A stretch of 64,000 bases of DNA from Paenibacillus glucanolyticus NBRC 15330 (lineage in GTDB: Bacteria; Bacillota; Bacilli; Paenibacillales; Paenibacillaceae), in assembly GCF_004000885.1 (NCBI RefSeq), contig NZ_BIMC01000003.1, forward strand, positions 248,001 through 312,000. The letters run 5' to 3'. A program made the translations under genes and the position numbers. Under the pieces are notes generated by a model. That model did not search any database. It had not been told where the DNA came from and saw only the letters and a program-made list of their open reading frames with translations. Of this stretch, positions 9,225 through 18,395 are shown in pieces (within the stretch, counting starts at the first letter, position 1; each line of letters opens with the position of its first letter).

Positions 9225-9275
9225 AAAAAAGGGCGTATCCTGCTGCTCGTCAGAGCAAAGGATTGTCCTTTTTTT
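9225..9275 (+). terminator. Bidirectional hairpin between the two symporters
   Basis: A nested inverted repeat: outer AAAAAAGG/CCTTTTTT, middle ATCCT/AGGAT and inner GCTC/GAGC. The A and T flanks suit termination on both strands or attenuation of the downstream copy. Confidence 0.7.
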
Positions 9276-9340
9276 GCCATTTTATCGTAGAATGGGAGAA
9301 TAACAGCACCTCTGGGGCTGAGCGGAAGGAGGTCATCCAA

Positions 9341-10879
9341 GTGAACATGTCCGGCATCGTTTTTTTTCTGGCGATTGTGGTTGGCACGTTGATGATTACG
9401 TATTACGCCGCCAGGCGAACCACCAACACGAACGATTTCTATGCGGCGGGCAACCGGCTTAGCGGCTTGCAGAATGGACTGGCCATCTCCGGTGACTATA
9501 TGAGCGCGGCGTCCTTCCTTGGCATTGCGGGTTCCATCGCGGTTTACGGCTTCGACGGTTTCTTCTATTCGATCGGCTTCCTCGCCTCCTATGTCATTGT
9601 CCAGTACATCATTGCCGAGCCGCTCCATAATCTGGGCAGGTATACGATGGCGGATGCGGTGGCGGTCCGGTTCGGCGAGAAACGGCTGCGCGGGTTTATC
9701 GCTGTCAACAATATGATGATTACCGTGTTCTATATGATTGCCCAGCTGGTTGGGGCCGGATGGCTCATCCATTTGTTATTCGGCCTTGAAACGTCGCTTG
9801 CCATCGTGCTGGTTGGCAGCTTAATGACTATCTACGTCACGTTTGGCGGGATGCTTGCGACGTCCTGGGTGCAGATCGTCAAGTCCATACTGCTGGTAAG
9901 CAGCACCTTTATCGTGAGCCTGATTGTGTTGGCCCGATTCGATTGGGATCTGCTCGGCTTATTCGCTTCCATGAAGCAGGCAACGCCGCTGCAGGAGCGG
10001 TTTCTGATGGCGGGCAATATGTTTGATCAGCCGCTCGATATGCTGTCCTTCAATATGGCGCTTGTGTTAGGGACGGCCGGACTGCCGCATATTATTGCGC
10101 GCTTCTACACGGTCAGAGACCCGCTAACGGTGCGCGCTTCGGTAAAGACGGCGACGTTTACGATCGGCATCTTCTACGCGATGACAATCTTTCTAGGCTT
10201 TGGAGCCGCCGCTTTTGTTGATTGGTCTGTTTTGTCCGAGCGGGTGGATCTGGCGGCGCCGCTGCTCGCAAGCGCACTGGGCGGCGAATTCCTGATGGCG
10301 TTTGTATCGGCCGTCGCGTTTGCGACTATACTGGCCGTGATCTCCGGGCTTGTGCTGACGGCATCCTCAGCGTTTGCTCATGATGTCTACAGCAGCATCT
10401 TCCGCAGCGGGCAAGCGACGGAGGCACAGCAGATGCGAGTGGCCAAGCTGTCGGCCATCGTGGTTGGCATGGCCTCAATTGTGCTCGCGCTTGGCGCGCA
10501 GAAGCTGAACGTGGCGTTCCTTGTGTCGTTTGCCTTCGCAGTTGCCGCCTCGGCCAATCTGCCGGTGCTGCTGTTCACGCTATTTTGGCGGAAATTTAAT
10601 ACGTACGGCGCCATGTCGAGCATTGCGGCCGGTTTGATATCTTCCCTGCTGCTCATGGCTATCGGGCCTAATGTAATGGACCCGGAAGCAGGCTGGATTC
10701 GGGCAGAAGCGATCTTCCCGCTCAAGCATCCGGGCATCGTGTCGATACCGATCGGATTCGCGGGGGGCATCATCGGCACCTTGCTGTCCGGCAAAGCCAG
10801 CTCTACGGGCCAATTCAAGAAGATGCAGGCGATCGCCCATGTCGCTCCGGATGAGATCCGTACGCGTGAGCTTGGCTAA
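9341..10879 (+). CDS. Cation/acetate-type sodium:solute symporter, second copy
   Basis: 512-residue paralogue of the preceding symporter. It keeps the same landmarks in the same order: AARRTTNTNDFYAAG, SGDYMSAASFLGIAG, VLGTAGLPHI and SAVAFATILAV. It probably arose by tandem duplication. GTG at 9341 is chosen because AAGGAGG at 9326-9332 is eight bases upstream; ATG 9347 is a second option and the upstream extension to 9197 runs back over the hairpin. Divergence is spread along the length, so both copies look intact and may differ in substrate or regulation. Confidence 0.87.
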   Translation: MNMSGIVFFLAIVVGTLMITYYAARRTTNTNDFYAAGNRLSGLQNGLAISGDYMSAASFLGIAGSIAVYGFDGFFYSIGFLASYVIVQYIIAEPLHNLGRYTMADAVAVRFGEKRLRGFIAVNNMMITVFYMIAQLVGAGWLIHLLFGLETSLAIVLVGSLMTIYVTFGGMLATSWVQIVKSILLVSSTFIVSLIVLARFDWDLLGLFASMKQATPLQERFLMAGNMFDQPLDMLSFNMALVLGTAGLPHIIARFYTVRDPLTVRASVKTATFTIGIFYAMTIFLGFGAAAFVDWSVLSERVDLAAPLLASALGGEFLMAFVSAVAFATILAVISGLVLTASSAFAHDVYSSIFRSGQATEAQQMRVAKLSAIVVGMASIVLALGAQKLNVAFLVSFAFAVAASANLPVLLFTLFWRKFNTYGAMSSIAAGLISSLLLMAIGPNVMDPEAGWIRAEAIFPLKHPGIVSIPIGFAGGIIGTLLSGKASSTGQFKKMQAIAHVAPDEIRTRELG

Positions 10880-10930
10880 GGCTGACTCCATATGTTTTTT
10901 TGAAAACGAGGCTCATCCCATGTCCCATCC

Positions 10931-10948
10931 ATTGTGCATATGCACAAT
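10931..10948. promoter_or_regulatory. Perfect 18-bp palindrome, candidate CdaR operator
   Basis: ATTGTGCATATGCACAAT is a perfect inverted repeat with no loop, 136 bases before the glycerate permease start. With no spacer it cannot be a terminator stem, and its form suits a dimeric regulator. CdaR, encoded at the end of the module, is the natural candidate. Confidence 0.6.
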
Positions 10949-11083
10949 AAAAACCGTTATGGCGTCAATAGGATTGAATGCGGCATTCCGGTTATACTGT
11001 ATCCTGTAAGCGCAATCATAGTTTCATAAAGGATGAATACATCATTGTTCACAAGCTATATTGCTTAAGGAGGCATACACAAC

Positions 11084-12379
11084 ATGGATGGGACTGTTAT
11101 ACATTGGGGCGGAGCCGTCGTCGGTCTGATTATCGCCATTGTCTTGATTTTTAGAAAAGTAAACCCGGTTTACGCGTTGTTTGGAGGCGCTGTCATTGGC
11201 GGTCTGCTGGGCGGAGCCACCATTGATCTGACCGTGCAGTATATTATCGAGGGCACCAACAGTGTCATGGGTGCTGTCGTCCGGGTCCTGGCTGCAGGGG
11301 TGCTCGCAGGGATATTGATTGAATCGGGAGCCGCGGAGCGCATTGCCGAGACCATTGTTGCCAAGCTGGGCGAGAAGAAAGCGCTTCTATCCATCGCGCT
11401 GGCAACCATGATTATCACCGCAGTAGGGGTATTCATTACCGTTGCAATCATTATCGTAGCGCCTATCGCTTTGTCCGTCGGCAAGAAGATCGGAATTTCC
11501 AAAACAGCCTTGCTGCTCGCGCTGGTCGGGGGCGGTAAAGCGGGGAACATCATTTCCCCGAACCCGAATACCATTGCTGTCGCCAAGGGTTTTGACGTCG
11601 ATCTGGCTCAGGTCATGATCCATGGTTTCCTGCCGGCTGTTGCCGGACTGATTGTCACCATCATCGTGGCGAAGATGCTCACAAACAAAGGGGTTATGGT
11701 ATCGGATAGCGATCAAGTGGCGGAGGAAGCCGGCAAGAAAGACAAGCCAAGCTTCGGACGTGCGATGGTTGCACCCATCGTGGCCATCGTCTTGCTGGCG
11801 CTGAATCCACTGGGAAGCATTCTGGGCATTGAAGCTCTTCAAGCCATCAAGATTGATTCCATGATTATTTTGCCGGTTGCCGGTATCATCGGTTTGATAG
11901 CCATGCGACAGACAAAGAGCATCATTGCTTATACCACCTCCGGTTTGAACAAAATGACCGGTACCGCAATCATCCTGATTGGTGCTGGCGCCATTGCCGG
12001 CATTATCTCCAAATCCAATCTGAGTGCTGTTGTGGTACAGGGTATCGATGTCATGGGCGTGTCCGGCACATTCCTTGCGCCGCTCGCCGGTATTCTGATG
12101 GGAGCCGCTACGGCATCCACATCGACGGCATCCATTGTGGCCGCAGGTTCGTTTGGTGAAGCGATTCTGTCCATGGGGACAGCGCCACTTGCCGCAGCCG
12201 TCATGGTACACACGGGGGCAACGGTCATTGACCATCTGCCGCACGGGAACTTCTTCCACGTCACCGCAGAATCGGTGAAGATGAGCATTAAGGAACGGAT
12301 GAAGCTGATTCCTTACGAGAGCATTGTCGGTCTGACCATGGCCATTGTCGCTACGATATTGTACGGATTTGTATTTTAA
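11084..12379 (+). CDS. GntP-family permease, probable glycerate transporter
   Basis: 431-residue inner-membrane permease of the GntP family (gluconate and related hydroxy acids, proton-coupled) with about 12 hydrophobic segments. Family landmarks include GGGKAGNIISPNPNTIAVAK and the late HTGATVIDHLPHGNFFH segment. Its ribosome binding site is AAGGAGG about ten bases upstream. It begins the glycerate module: glycerate kinase follows after 51 bases and the CdaR regulator after that. Context makes D-glycerate the most likely substrate; gluconate cannot be ruled out from the protein alone. Confidence 0.88.
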   Translation: MDGTVIHWGGAVVGLIIAIVLIFRKVNPVYALFGGAVIGGLLGGATIDLTVQYIIEGTNSVMGAVVRVLAAGVLAGILIESGAAERIAETIVAKLGEKKALLSIALATMIITAVGVFITVAIIIVAPIALSVGKKIGISKTALLLALVGGGKAGNIISPNPNTIAVAKGFDVDLAQVMIHGFLPAVAGLIVTIIVAKMLTNKGVMVSDSDQVAEEAGKKDKPSFGRAMVAPIVAIVLLALNPLGSILGIEALQAIKIDSMIILPVAGIIGLIAMRQTKSIIAYTTSGLNKMTGTAIILIGAGAIAGIISKSNLSAVVVQGIDVMGVSGTFLAPLAGILMGAATASTSTASIVAAGSFGEAILSMGTAPLAAAVMVHTGATVIDHLPHGNFFHVTAESVKMSIKERMKLIPYESIVGLTMAIVATILYGFVF

Positions 12380-12430
12380 AGAGACTACAGCATAGATTTG
12401 AAATCAATAAGGATAGGCAGGGGATAAACC

Positions 12431-13579
12431 ATGAAGCAGGATTATGTAATTGTACTCGCGCCCGATTCATTTAAAGAGAGCATGACCGCCAAGGAAGTCT
12501 GTGAGGCGATGGAACGCGGCATTCTGAAGGCAAACCCGAATGTGACCTGTATCCATGTGCCGATGGCGGACGGCGGTGAAGGCACGATGCAGTCCCTCGT
12601 GGATGCAACGGGCGGCACGGTGCACACCGCGATGGTCACGGGTCCGCTGGGCAATCAGGTGGAGGCGTCCTACGGTATTTCGGGAGATGGCAGCACCGGC
12701 GTGCTGGAGATGGCCAGTGCAAGCGGGATCCACTTGGTGCCCCCGGCTGAGCGGAATCCGCTGGTAACCACGACTTACGGGACGGGTGAGCTGATTAAAG
12801 CTTGCCTGGATCATGGCGTGAGCAGGCTGCTGATCGGCATCGGCGGCAGTGCGACGAATGACGGCGGAGCGGGAGTTGTTCAGGCGCTCGGCGGCAAGCT
12901 GCTGGATGCGGAAGGGAAGGAGCTTGCTTTTGGCGGCGGGGACTTGGGCCGGCTTGCAAGTTTTGACTTGACCGGCCTGGATTCACGACTGCAGCATGTG
13001 GAGGTCGAGGTGGCCTGTGATGTAACCAATCCGCTCTGCGGCGAGACGGGAGCCTCTCATGTGTTCGGACCGCAGAAGGGTGCTACGCCGGATATGATCG
13101 AGCAGCTGGACAGCAATCTGCGGAACTACGCCGGGGTTATGAAGCAGCAGCTGGGCAAAGATATCGTGGACTACCCAGGGGCTGGAGCGGCAGGCGGTCT
13201 TGGCGGGGGGCTGATGGTCTTCCTGAACGGGACGCTGAAGAAGGGGATCGATATGGTTGTTGACTATACGGGCCTTGAAGAGAAAGTGCGCCAGGCGGAT
13301 ATGGTGTGGACCGGTGAAGGCGGGATGGACTTCCAGACGCAGTACGGCAAAACCCCGCTGGGCGTGGCGATGGTTGCGAAGAAGCATGGCAAGCCTGTTG
13401 TTGCCTTGGCCGGACGGATCGGTGACGGGATCGAGGTGCTGTACGATAAAGGAATGGACGCTATTTTTGGCATTATGCCGGGTGCGGCTACGCTATCGGA
13501 AGCACTGGTGAACGGACAGCAGAATGTGGAGAGAACATCGGAGAATATTGTCCGTCTCATGAACTCCTTGAACAAGTAA
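12431..13579 (+). CDS. glxK: Glycerate kinase
   Basis: 382-residue kinase of the GarK/GlxK family, which phosphorylates D-glycerate to a phosphoglycerate that enters glycolysis. The N-terminal LAPDSFKESMTAKEV motif, the GGSATNDGGAG phosphate-binding loop at about residues 137-147, and the acidic glycine-rich EGGMDFQTQYGKTP region are all visible; length is normal. It is co-directional with the permease upstream and ends at a terminator, giving a transport-plus-activation operon. Members split into 2- and 3-phosphoglycerate formers, and I cannot separate these here. Confidence 0.93.
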   Translation: MKQDYVIVLAPDSFKESMTAKEVCEAMERGILKANPNVTCIHVPMADGGEGTMQSLVDATGGTVHTAMVTGPLGNQVEASYGISGDGSTGVLEMASASGIHLVPPAERNPLVTTTYGTGELIKACLDHGVSRLLIGIGGSATNDGGAGVVQALGGKLLDAEGKELAFGGGDLGRLASFDLTGLDSRLQHVEVEVACDVTNPLCGETGASHVFGPQKGATPDMIEQLDSNLRNYAGVMKQQLGKDIVDYPGAGAAGGLGGGLMVFLNGTLKKGIDMVVDYTGLEEKVRQADMVWTGEGGMDFQTQYGKTPLGVAMVAKKHGKPVVALAGRIGDGIEVLYDKGMDAIFGIMPGAATLSEALVNGQQNVERTSENIVRLMNSLNK

Positions 13580-13610
13580 TCATTCACTTCATAGCGAGGG
13601 AACAAGGGGG

Positions 13611-13640
13611 AGCTGACCTGTACGGGTCGGCTTCTTTTTC
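13611..13640 (+). terminator. Terminator of the glycerate operon
   Basis: AGCTGACC pairs with GGGTCGGCT around TGTAC and is followed by TTCTTTTT. Confidence 0.8.
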
Positions 13641-13752
13641 TACCGGCCGGATATGGATTGGAAGCGGGATGTGTAAACTATAGAGAGTGACTCTTGTATT
13701 GGGATCTTATACGGGGCAGTACGTGACAGGCAGGTAAGGAGGGACATAATGT

Positions 13753-14787
13753 ATGAAACTATCACGGCCGCTGGCGGAGAATATCGCCAAAGAAATGATG
13801 CGTGTCATTCCTTACAATATTAATGTGATGGATGAGAACGGGGTCATTGTGGGCAGCGGGGACCCAGCACGGATCGGCACGCTGCACATCGGTGCCCAGA
13901 AAGCCATTCAGACCGGGAGAATCTATGAGGTCTATGAAGAAGGCGGCGGCATGAAGCCGGGGGTGAACGAGCCTATTGTAGTGAAGGATGAGGTGATTGG
14001 CGTGGTCGGCATCACGGGGCATCCCGATGAGGTGAGACCGCTCAGCAATTTGCTGCAAGTGACCGTCGTTCTCCTGATCGAGCAGGAGCGTCAGAACAAG
14101 GCCATGTTGAACCAACGCCAAAATCGGGAGAAGTTCTACCATGAGTTATCCTATCGCAAGACGCCTTACGATGAACCGTTTCTGGAGCGTGCCGAAGGCT
14201 ATGGACTGGACCTGACGCGAAAATGCCGGGTGCTGCTCGTGCAGGGCTCTGTGGGAGGCAAAGTATTCCGGGGGCTGCAGCAAGCGTACCCTCAAAGCTG
14301 GAATTTGGAGAACGACAAAACCGTATTCTTCATGACAGACGCCATGAAATACCGGAGCCTTCTGGACAAGCTGACCGAGCTGGATGAAGTCCACAGCTTG
14401 GGGATTGGGGAGCGGGAGGAGCTGGCTGCCACATCGCTGGAGCAGGCGGTATCCGCTCTGGAGCTGGGCATGAACATCGACCCCCGCCGCAAAGTGAATT
14501 TCTACGAGGATTTAAGGTTTCTCATCAGCCTGGCTTATAATTCGGATGACACACAGGCTTCGCTGTATTCGCTTCTGGAGCAGGGCGGAGACAAGCTGGA
14601 CCTCATTGAGACGCTTCAGGTATACATTTCCGAGAATGGGGATCACAACAATACGGTAAAAAGGCTAAATATCCACCGCAATACCCTGCATTACCGGTTA
14701 AACCGAATTAAGCAGCTGACAGGCAAAAATCCGCGCCATGTGCTGGACCTGTTCGAATTGTTGTGCAGCTTAATGTGGCGAAAATAA
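13753..14787 (+). CDS. cdaR: CdaR-type sugar-diacid/glycerate regulator
   Basis: 344-residue transcriptional regulator. The N-terminal ~130 residues match the sugar-diacid recognition domain (LAENIAKEMM, the NVMDENGVIVGSGD ligand loop, VGVVGITGHP-like core). The C-terminus carries the PucR-type helix-turn-helix with LNIHRNTLHYRLNRIKQLTG at about 299-318. CdaR homologues respond to glycerate, glycolate or aldaric acids. It is separated from the kinase by a terminator and has AAGGAGG before its ATG, so it is transcribed on its own. The palindrome at 10931 is its likely site. Confidence 0.92.
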   Translation: MKLSRPLAENIAKEMMRVIPYNINVMDENGVIVGSGDPARIGTLHIGAQKAIQTGRIYEVYEEGGGMKPGVNEPIVVKDEVIGVVGITGHPDEVRPLSNLLQVTVVLLIEQERQNKAMLNQRQNREKFYHELSYRKTPYDEPFLERAEGYGLDLTRKCRVLLVQGSVGGKVFRGLQQAYPQSWNLENDKTVFFMTDAMKYRSLLDKLTELDEVHSLGIGEREELAATSLEQAVSALELGMNIDPRRKVNFYEDLRFLISLAYNSDDTQASLYSLLEQGGDKLDLIETLQVYISENGDHNNTVKRLNIHRNTLHYRLNRIKQLTGKNPRHVLDLFELLCSLMWRK

Positions 14788-14939
14788 GCAGTGAGGCTGA
14801 GCGCGGTCTCGATCTGGAAGGGCTACCGGTTCCCGCTGACTCTTCCTGCAGAAATATTTCACGGCATATCATCGGCAGGGGCGGTGAAGTGAGAAAGGCG
14901 CGCGGCTCTTTTTTGTCTTATGGCAAAAGAGTCCAATGA

Positions 14940-14988
14940 ACAACAGGGCAGCTTCAAAGGCCATTATGACCTTGGAGCTGCCCTGTTG
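14940..14988 (-). terminator. Long hairpin between convergent genes
   Basis: CAACAGGGCAGCT and AGCTGCCCTGTTG form a long stem just after the methyltransferase stop. The T run is weak on both strands. Confidence 0.6.
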
Positions 14989-14995
14989 TCTGACT

Positions 14996-15880
14996 TTATT
15001 TAATGCCGAGCCGCATGCGATAGCTGAGCATCACGGGGAGAGTACGCCCTTGAAAATGCTCCTCGACCAGCGTATGAAACTGTGCAATTTTGTCGTTGAT
15101 TTCGTTTTGCTTCAGCTTGAATACGGTTTGGATGCCGCCTTGACTGACAGCAAGGCCGGTATAGCGTTCCGCGGTGAACGGCTCCATATGGTGGAATACA
15201 ATTTCCTTGGAGAAGCGGAACACACCGCTCTCGCGGATGTGCTTCAAATGCTCGTTCTTATTCCCTTTATAGGCCTGCTCCTGAGTATCCACATGGCGGT
15301 CAATGATGGTTTCAGCCAGTTCAATCAACTCAAGATAGGTTTGTTCAACCTTCCGGGTGAGGCTTGGCGGCCAGTCGCAGTCATATACAGCGAATATACC
15401 GTCCTCGCGCAGCACACGGGATACCTCTTTTAACGTACTGGCAGGGTCCATCCAGTGGAAGGACTGGGAGCAGGTCATGATGTCTGCGGATTGATCCGGC
15501 AGTGCCAGCTGATTGGAATAACCGGAGACGAACTTGATATCGGCAGCTTTTCCATGGGGACTGCTGCCTTGCTCTTGCTGCAGCGACTGCCATTTGGCGA
15601 TAGCTTTGCCCCGCATATCGTCATTCGGCTCGACGCCGATGACTTGGTCCGCGGTATCTCTCCATGCAAACGAGGATAACCCCGTCCCGCAGCCCAAATC
15701 GACAACAAGCGAGGGCTTGCGTTCCAAATATCCTGTTAGAAGTGTAACAACCTCCTGAGGAGCTTCCGGGCGATGCTGGTCATAGGTATCCTCAAAGCCG
15801 GTGAAACGATCCACATTACTGGCCCGATTGCCTTCGGGAACGAAATCCTTGCTCCACACTTCGGTCATATCCTTGGTCAT
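14996..15880 (-). CDS. Class I SAM-dependent methyltransferase
   Basis: 294-residue protein with a Methyltransf_11-type fold. SAM-binding motif I, VVDLGCGTGLSS, lies at about residues 59-70, followed by an acidic motif II (VIGVEPNDDM) and the post-motif TCSQSFHWMDP, typical of the UbiE/BioC-like group. The N-terminal SNVDRFTGFEDTYDQHRP stretch is also typical of uncharacterised bacterial members. GGAG lies before the ATG. It is divergent from the HAD gene. The methyl acceptor is unknown. Confidence 0.88.
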   Translation of the reverse strand: MTKDMTEVWSKDFVPEGNRASNVDRFTGFEDTYDQHRPEAPQEVVTLLTGYLERKPSLVVDLGCGTGLSSFAWRDTADQVIGVEPNDDMRGKAIAKWQSLQQEQGSSPHGKAADIKFVSGYSNQLALPDQSADIMTCSQSFHWMDPASTLKEVSRVLREDGIFAVYDCDWPPSLTRKVEQTYLELIELAETIIDRHVDTQEQAYKGNKNEHLKHIRESGVFRFSKEIVFHHMEPFTAERYTGLAVSQGGIQTVFKLKQNEINDKIAQFHTLVEEHFQGRTLPVMLSYRMRLGIK

Positions 15881-16086
15881 CGTTATTCATCTCCTTATCC
15901 GGGTACATAAGCTGGGCATTGCAATTTGAGCTTGCTTGGCTGTGCGCGAGTCTGGATGAGGACTCCATTGCCGTATCCTGCTGCTTTAATGCCATCATAT
16001 CACAGCAAGGGAGCTTATCAACAGACGGACTTGACCCAAGCGGTGCCTGTACAGGTACAATAGAGGGACAGGGAGAAGGAAGAGGG

Positions 16087-16827
16087 ATGAATATGAAGAG
16101 AACAACATCACCGAAGGGAATCTTCTTCGATGTGGATGATACATTGTATGACCATTTGGCGCCTTTTCGCGAGGCTGTTCAAGAGACGGCCCGTCCAGGC
16201 GAGGCATTTCCCTATGAAGCGGCATACCATCGGATGCGATATTACAGTGACCGCTTGTCCGTTGAGCTGGGAGGTGCTGGCACGGCAGCTTACGGGGAAG
16301 CCGTCGAGGAGATGCGCAGACGCCGATTTCAATTAGCGCTGGCTGAATTCGGCATCCCACTGTCACTGGAGGAGGCCGAAGTGGTACAGCAGACCTATCT
16401 GGATCGGCAGTATACCATCAGAATGTTTGCCGGTGCCCGGGAGCTGCTGAAAAAGTTGGCGGACGCCGGGCATGTGGTCGGCTTGATTACCAACGGACCG
16501 GCGGATCACCAGATGAACAAAATAGCGGCTATGCAGCTCGGTGATCTAATCCCGCCGGATCGTTTGTTCGTATCCGGCGCCGTTGGCTGGGACAAACCCG
16601 ATCCGCGGATATTCCGCCATGTGAACCAGCTGACCGGCACTGCGCCGGAGAGCTCTTATTACATCGGGGATTCATGGCGCAATGATGTGATTGGCGCACT
16701 CGCCGCGGGCTGGAATATCATCTGGTTCAATCACCGGAGCGTTGCTCCCGAGTCGGAACATGAGCCGCACCATATTGTCACGAGTTATGGCGAGCTGGAG
16801 CGGCTGCTTGATGAGCTGATTGGATAA
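16087..16827 (+). CDS. HAD-superfamily hydrolase
   Basis: About 246 residues with all four HAD motifs: the nucleophile/acid pair in FFDVDDTLYDH, LITNG for motif II, the Lys of GWDKPDPRIF, and IGDSWRNDVIGA for the metal-binding acids. An alpha-helical C1-type cap lies between motifs I and II, as in pyrimidine 5'-nucleotidases and phosphoglycolate-type phosphatases. The start is ATG 16087 or ATG 16093; both have purine-rich sequence just upstream. It is a cytoplasmic phosphatase of unknown substrate. Confidence 0.88.
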   Translation: MNMKRTTSPKGIFFDVDDTLYDHLAPFREAVQETARPGEAFPYEAAYHRMRYYSDRLSVELGGAGTAAYGEAVEEMRRRRFQLALAEFGIPLSLEEAEVVQQTYLDRQYTIRMFAGARELLKKLADAGHVVGLITNGPADHQMNKIAAMQLGDLIPPDRLFVSGAVGWDKPDPRIFRHVNQLTGTAPESSYYIGDSWRNDVIGALAAGWNIIWFNHRSVAPESEHEPHHIVTSYGELERLLDELIG

Positions 16828-16857
16828 GGATGAAATGCCGCTTCTAGGCTGCACCGG

Positions 16858-17155
16858 AGAGTGTTTGATGTTTGGTTAACCCCCCAGACGATGCCCAGGT
16901 GGTTGTTTATGATGGAGACCACGAACAAAATGGCCCGAAATGAACCGCGTGTGGATGGAACCTGGGAGATCACTGTGCCTCATGAGGAAGACTGGTTGGT
17001 AGAGGATATCGAGCAAGCACGGACCGAATACATCACCAAACCGAGCATGGCTGGGGTAAAAGATGTTTGAAGGGCTGGAGCAGCGTCTGGAGACAGGAAA
17101 GATGAATGATCTCGATCTAATGAACAAAGGAGCGTGTTTTATAGATGAAGAGTAA
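16858..17155 (+). pseudogene. Decayed SRPBCC (AHSA1-type) gene
   Basis: The frame from 16861 gives FDVWLTPQTMPRWLF and NKMARNEPRVDGTWEI, the N-terminal landmarks of bacterial SRPBCC proteins. It then jumps directly to VPHEEDWLVEDIEQARTEY, which belongs near the C-terminus, so roughly 80 codons are missing. After a frame change near 17058 the other frame resumes with MFEGLEQRLETGKMN, the family's usual end. Internal deletion plus frameshift make this a remnant. It is judged from family patterns held in memory, without an alignment. Confidence 0.7.
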
Positions 17156-17253
17156 TGATGCCGCTGGGCAACTATGGCTTTAGTGAACAATTCGGCTGGA
17201 TCGCGGACAAGTTTGGCGTGTCATGGCAGCTGGATCTGCCAAACAAAGCATAG
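17155..17253 (+). pseudogene. C-terminal remnant of a PhnB-like VOC protein
   Basis: A 32-codon frame reads PLGNYGFSEQFGWIADKF followed by GVSWQLDLP, which matches the last part of PhnB/3-demethylubiquinone-methyltransferase-like glyoxalase-fold proteins. The N-terminal ~100 residues are absent. It follows the SRPBCC remnant directly and is followed by an intact terminator, so an old SRPBCC-VOC operon appears to have collapsed here. Confidence 0.68.
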
Positions 17254-17276
17254 TGTCAGGCAGCCGATCTAAACAG

Positions 17277-17306
17277 GACGGGCCCAAGTGGGGCCGTCTT
17301 TTTTAT
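17277..17306 (+). terminator. Terminator left after the decayed VOC gene
   Basis: GACGGGCCC pairs with GGGGCCGTC around AAGT and is followed by T6. Confidence 0.8.
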
Positions 17307-17434
17307 GTGCCGGTACTGCAAATGCCGTGCAGCCGCTGCCGGGTGTCCAGAACCAAGAACCATCTCCTTGTTCTCCCTCCGACCCGAAATGACCATTCAT
17401 ATTGTCATGATCATCCCCACTCTCTATATGCCGC

Positions 17435-18259
17435 TTATTCCGTATACTGCTTACGGAATTGCAGCGGCGATAGACCGAAACGCGCGGAGAAGCGCCGGGA
17501 AAAATAGGGCGGATATTGAAACCCAACATGCTCTGCAATATGCGACATGGACCACCTTGTGGTCAGGAGCAGCCGCTTTGCCTGGTCCAGGCGGTATTGA
17601 AGCAGATACTCCGTTGGGGTTACGCCATGCGATTCTTTCATGCAGCGCGTCAAGTAATTGTAGTGAAAATGCAGGTCTGCCGATATCCGCGCATTGCTGA
17701 TGGGTTCGCGATAGTGCATTTTGATATAGGATTCCACTTGTTCCGCCACTTTGCGCACCCGCGACTGTTCCTGGTCGGACCTCGACGGATCAAGCAGCTG
17801 CAGCAGCTCAATAAACAAGGTTTGTTCCCGCCAAAATGCGGTAGACCTCGGTTCGGTTGCCAATAGGTGCAGAGACTCAAACTGCTGGTAGACTTGCTCC
17901 GGATAGGGTATACGGCCTTGTTTGGGCAGCTCAATATTGTGTGAGATTGAATCATGCCCGGTTATATCCGGTGTTAGGGTCTGAAAATGCAGCCAGTAGA
18001 AGGACGTTTCTTCTCGGCAATCCTGTACCGCGAAGTGGTAAGCATCGGGGAGCAAGACGACCATATCCCCCGCACACAGTTTCCAGTGCTGCCTCTCTTC
18101 GCCCAAGAACAAGCAGCCGCTTTGCACCAGGATGATATCGAAGACGCCAAGATTTCTTCGGTTCGGATGCGACTCTCCCGGCATATAGTGTGTTTTACCT
18201 GATTCAAGGAAGAAGGGCAGCGGCAGTGAAGGGAAGGAAAGAACGCTTCGTTCCGTCAC
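17435..18259 (-). CDS. AraC-family regulator beside GH127
   Basis: 274-residue regulator with an N-terminal cupin-like sugar-sensing domain (LVQSGCLFLGEER, GDMVVLLPDAYH) and two C-terminal helix-turn-helix motifs of the AraC family (ISADLHFHYNYLTRCMKE, then IAEHVGFQYPPYFSRRF). It is transcribed divergently from the GH127 gene, with 136 bases between the starts. That arrangement is typical of a local activator responding to arabinose-containing oligosaccharides. Confidence 0.9.
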   Translation of the reverse strand: MTERSVLSFPSLPLPFFLESGKTHYMPGESHPNRRNLGVFDIILVQSGCLFLGEERQHWKLCAGDMVVLLPDAYHFAVQDCREETSFYWLHFQTLTPDITGHDSISHNIELPKQGRIPYPEQVYQQFESLHLLATEPRSTAFWREQTLFIELLQLLDPSRSDQEQSRVRKVAEQVESYIKMHYREPISNARISADLHFHYNYLTRCMKESHGVTPTEYLLQYRLDQAKRLLLTTRWSMSHIAEHVGFQYPPYFSRRFSARFGLSPLQFRKQYTE

Positions 18260-18310
18260 GGATTCACCTCCAAGGGATGTGTGAGATTGTATAAGAAATT
18301 AGGTCATTTT

Positions 18311-18324
18311 TGATATCGTTTTCA
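18311..18324 (+). promoter_or_regulatory. cre-like site in the AraC/GH127 divergent region
   Basis: TGATATCGTTTTCA differs from the CcpA consensus at one position. It lies between the divergent starts, where catabolite control of a glycosidase would be expected. Confidence 0.4.
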
Positions 18325-18395
18325 TCCTATCATAGATCGTAGAATGGGAAGTGTCGAGGCTTTATCCTATCGAATCTCAAAGGAGTGTATTGAAG

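Noticed and set aside
10931..10948. Terminator after the second symporter
   Set aside because: The palindrome has no loop and lacks a T run, so it cannot act as an intrinsic terminator.
11387..12259. Minus-strand 290-codon frame opposite the GntP-type permease
   Set aside because: Low-complexity antisense shadow of hydrophobic codons.
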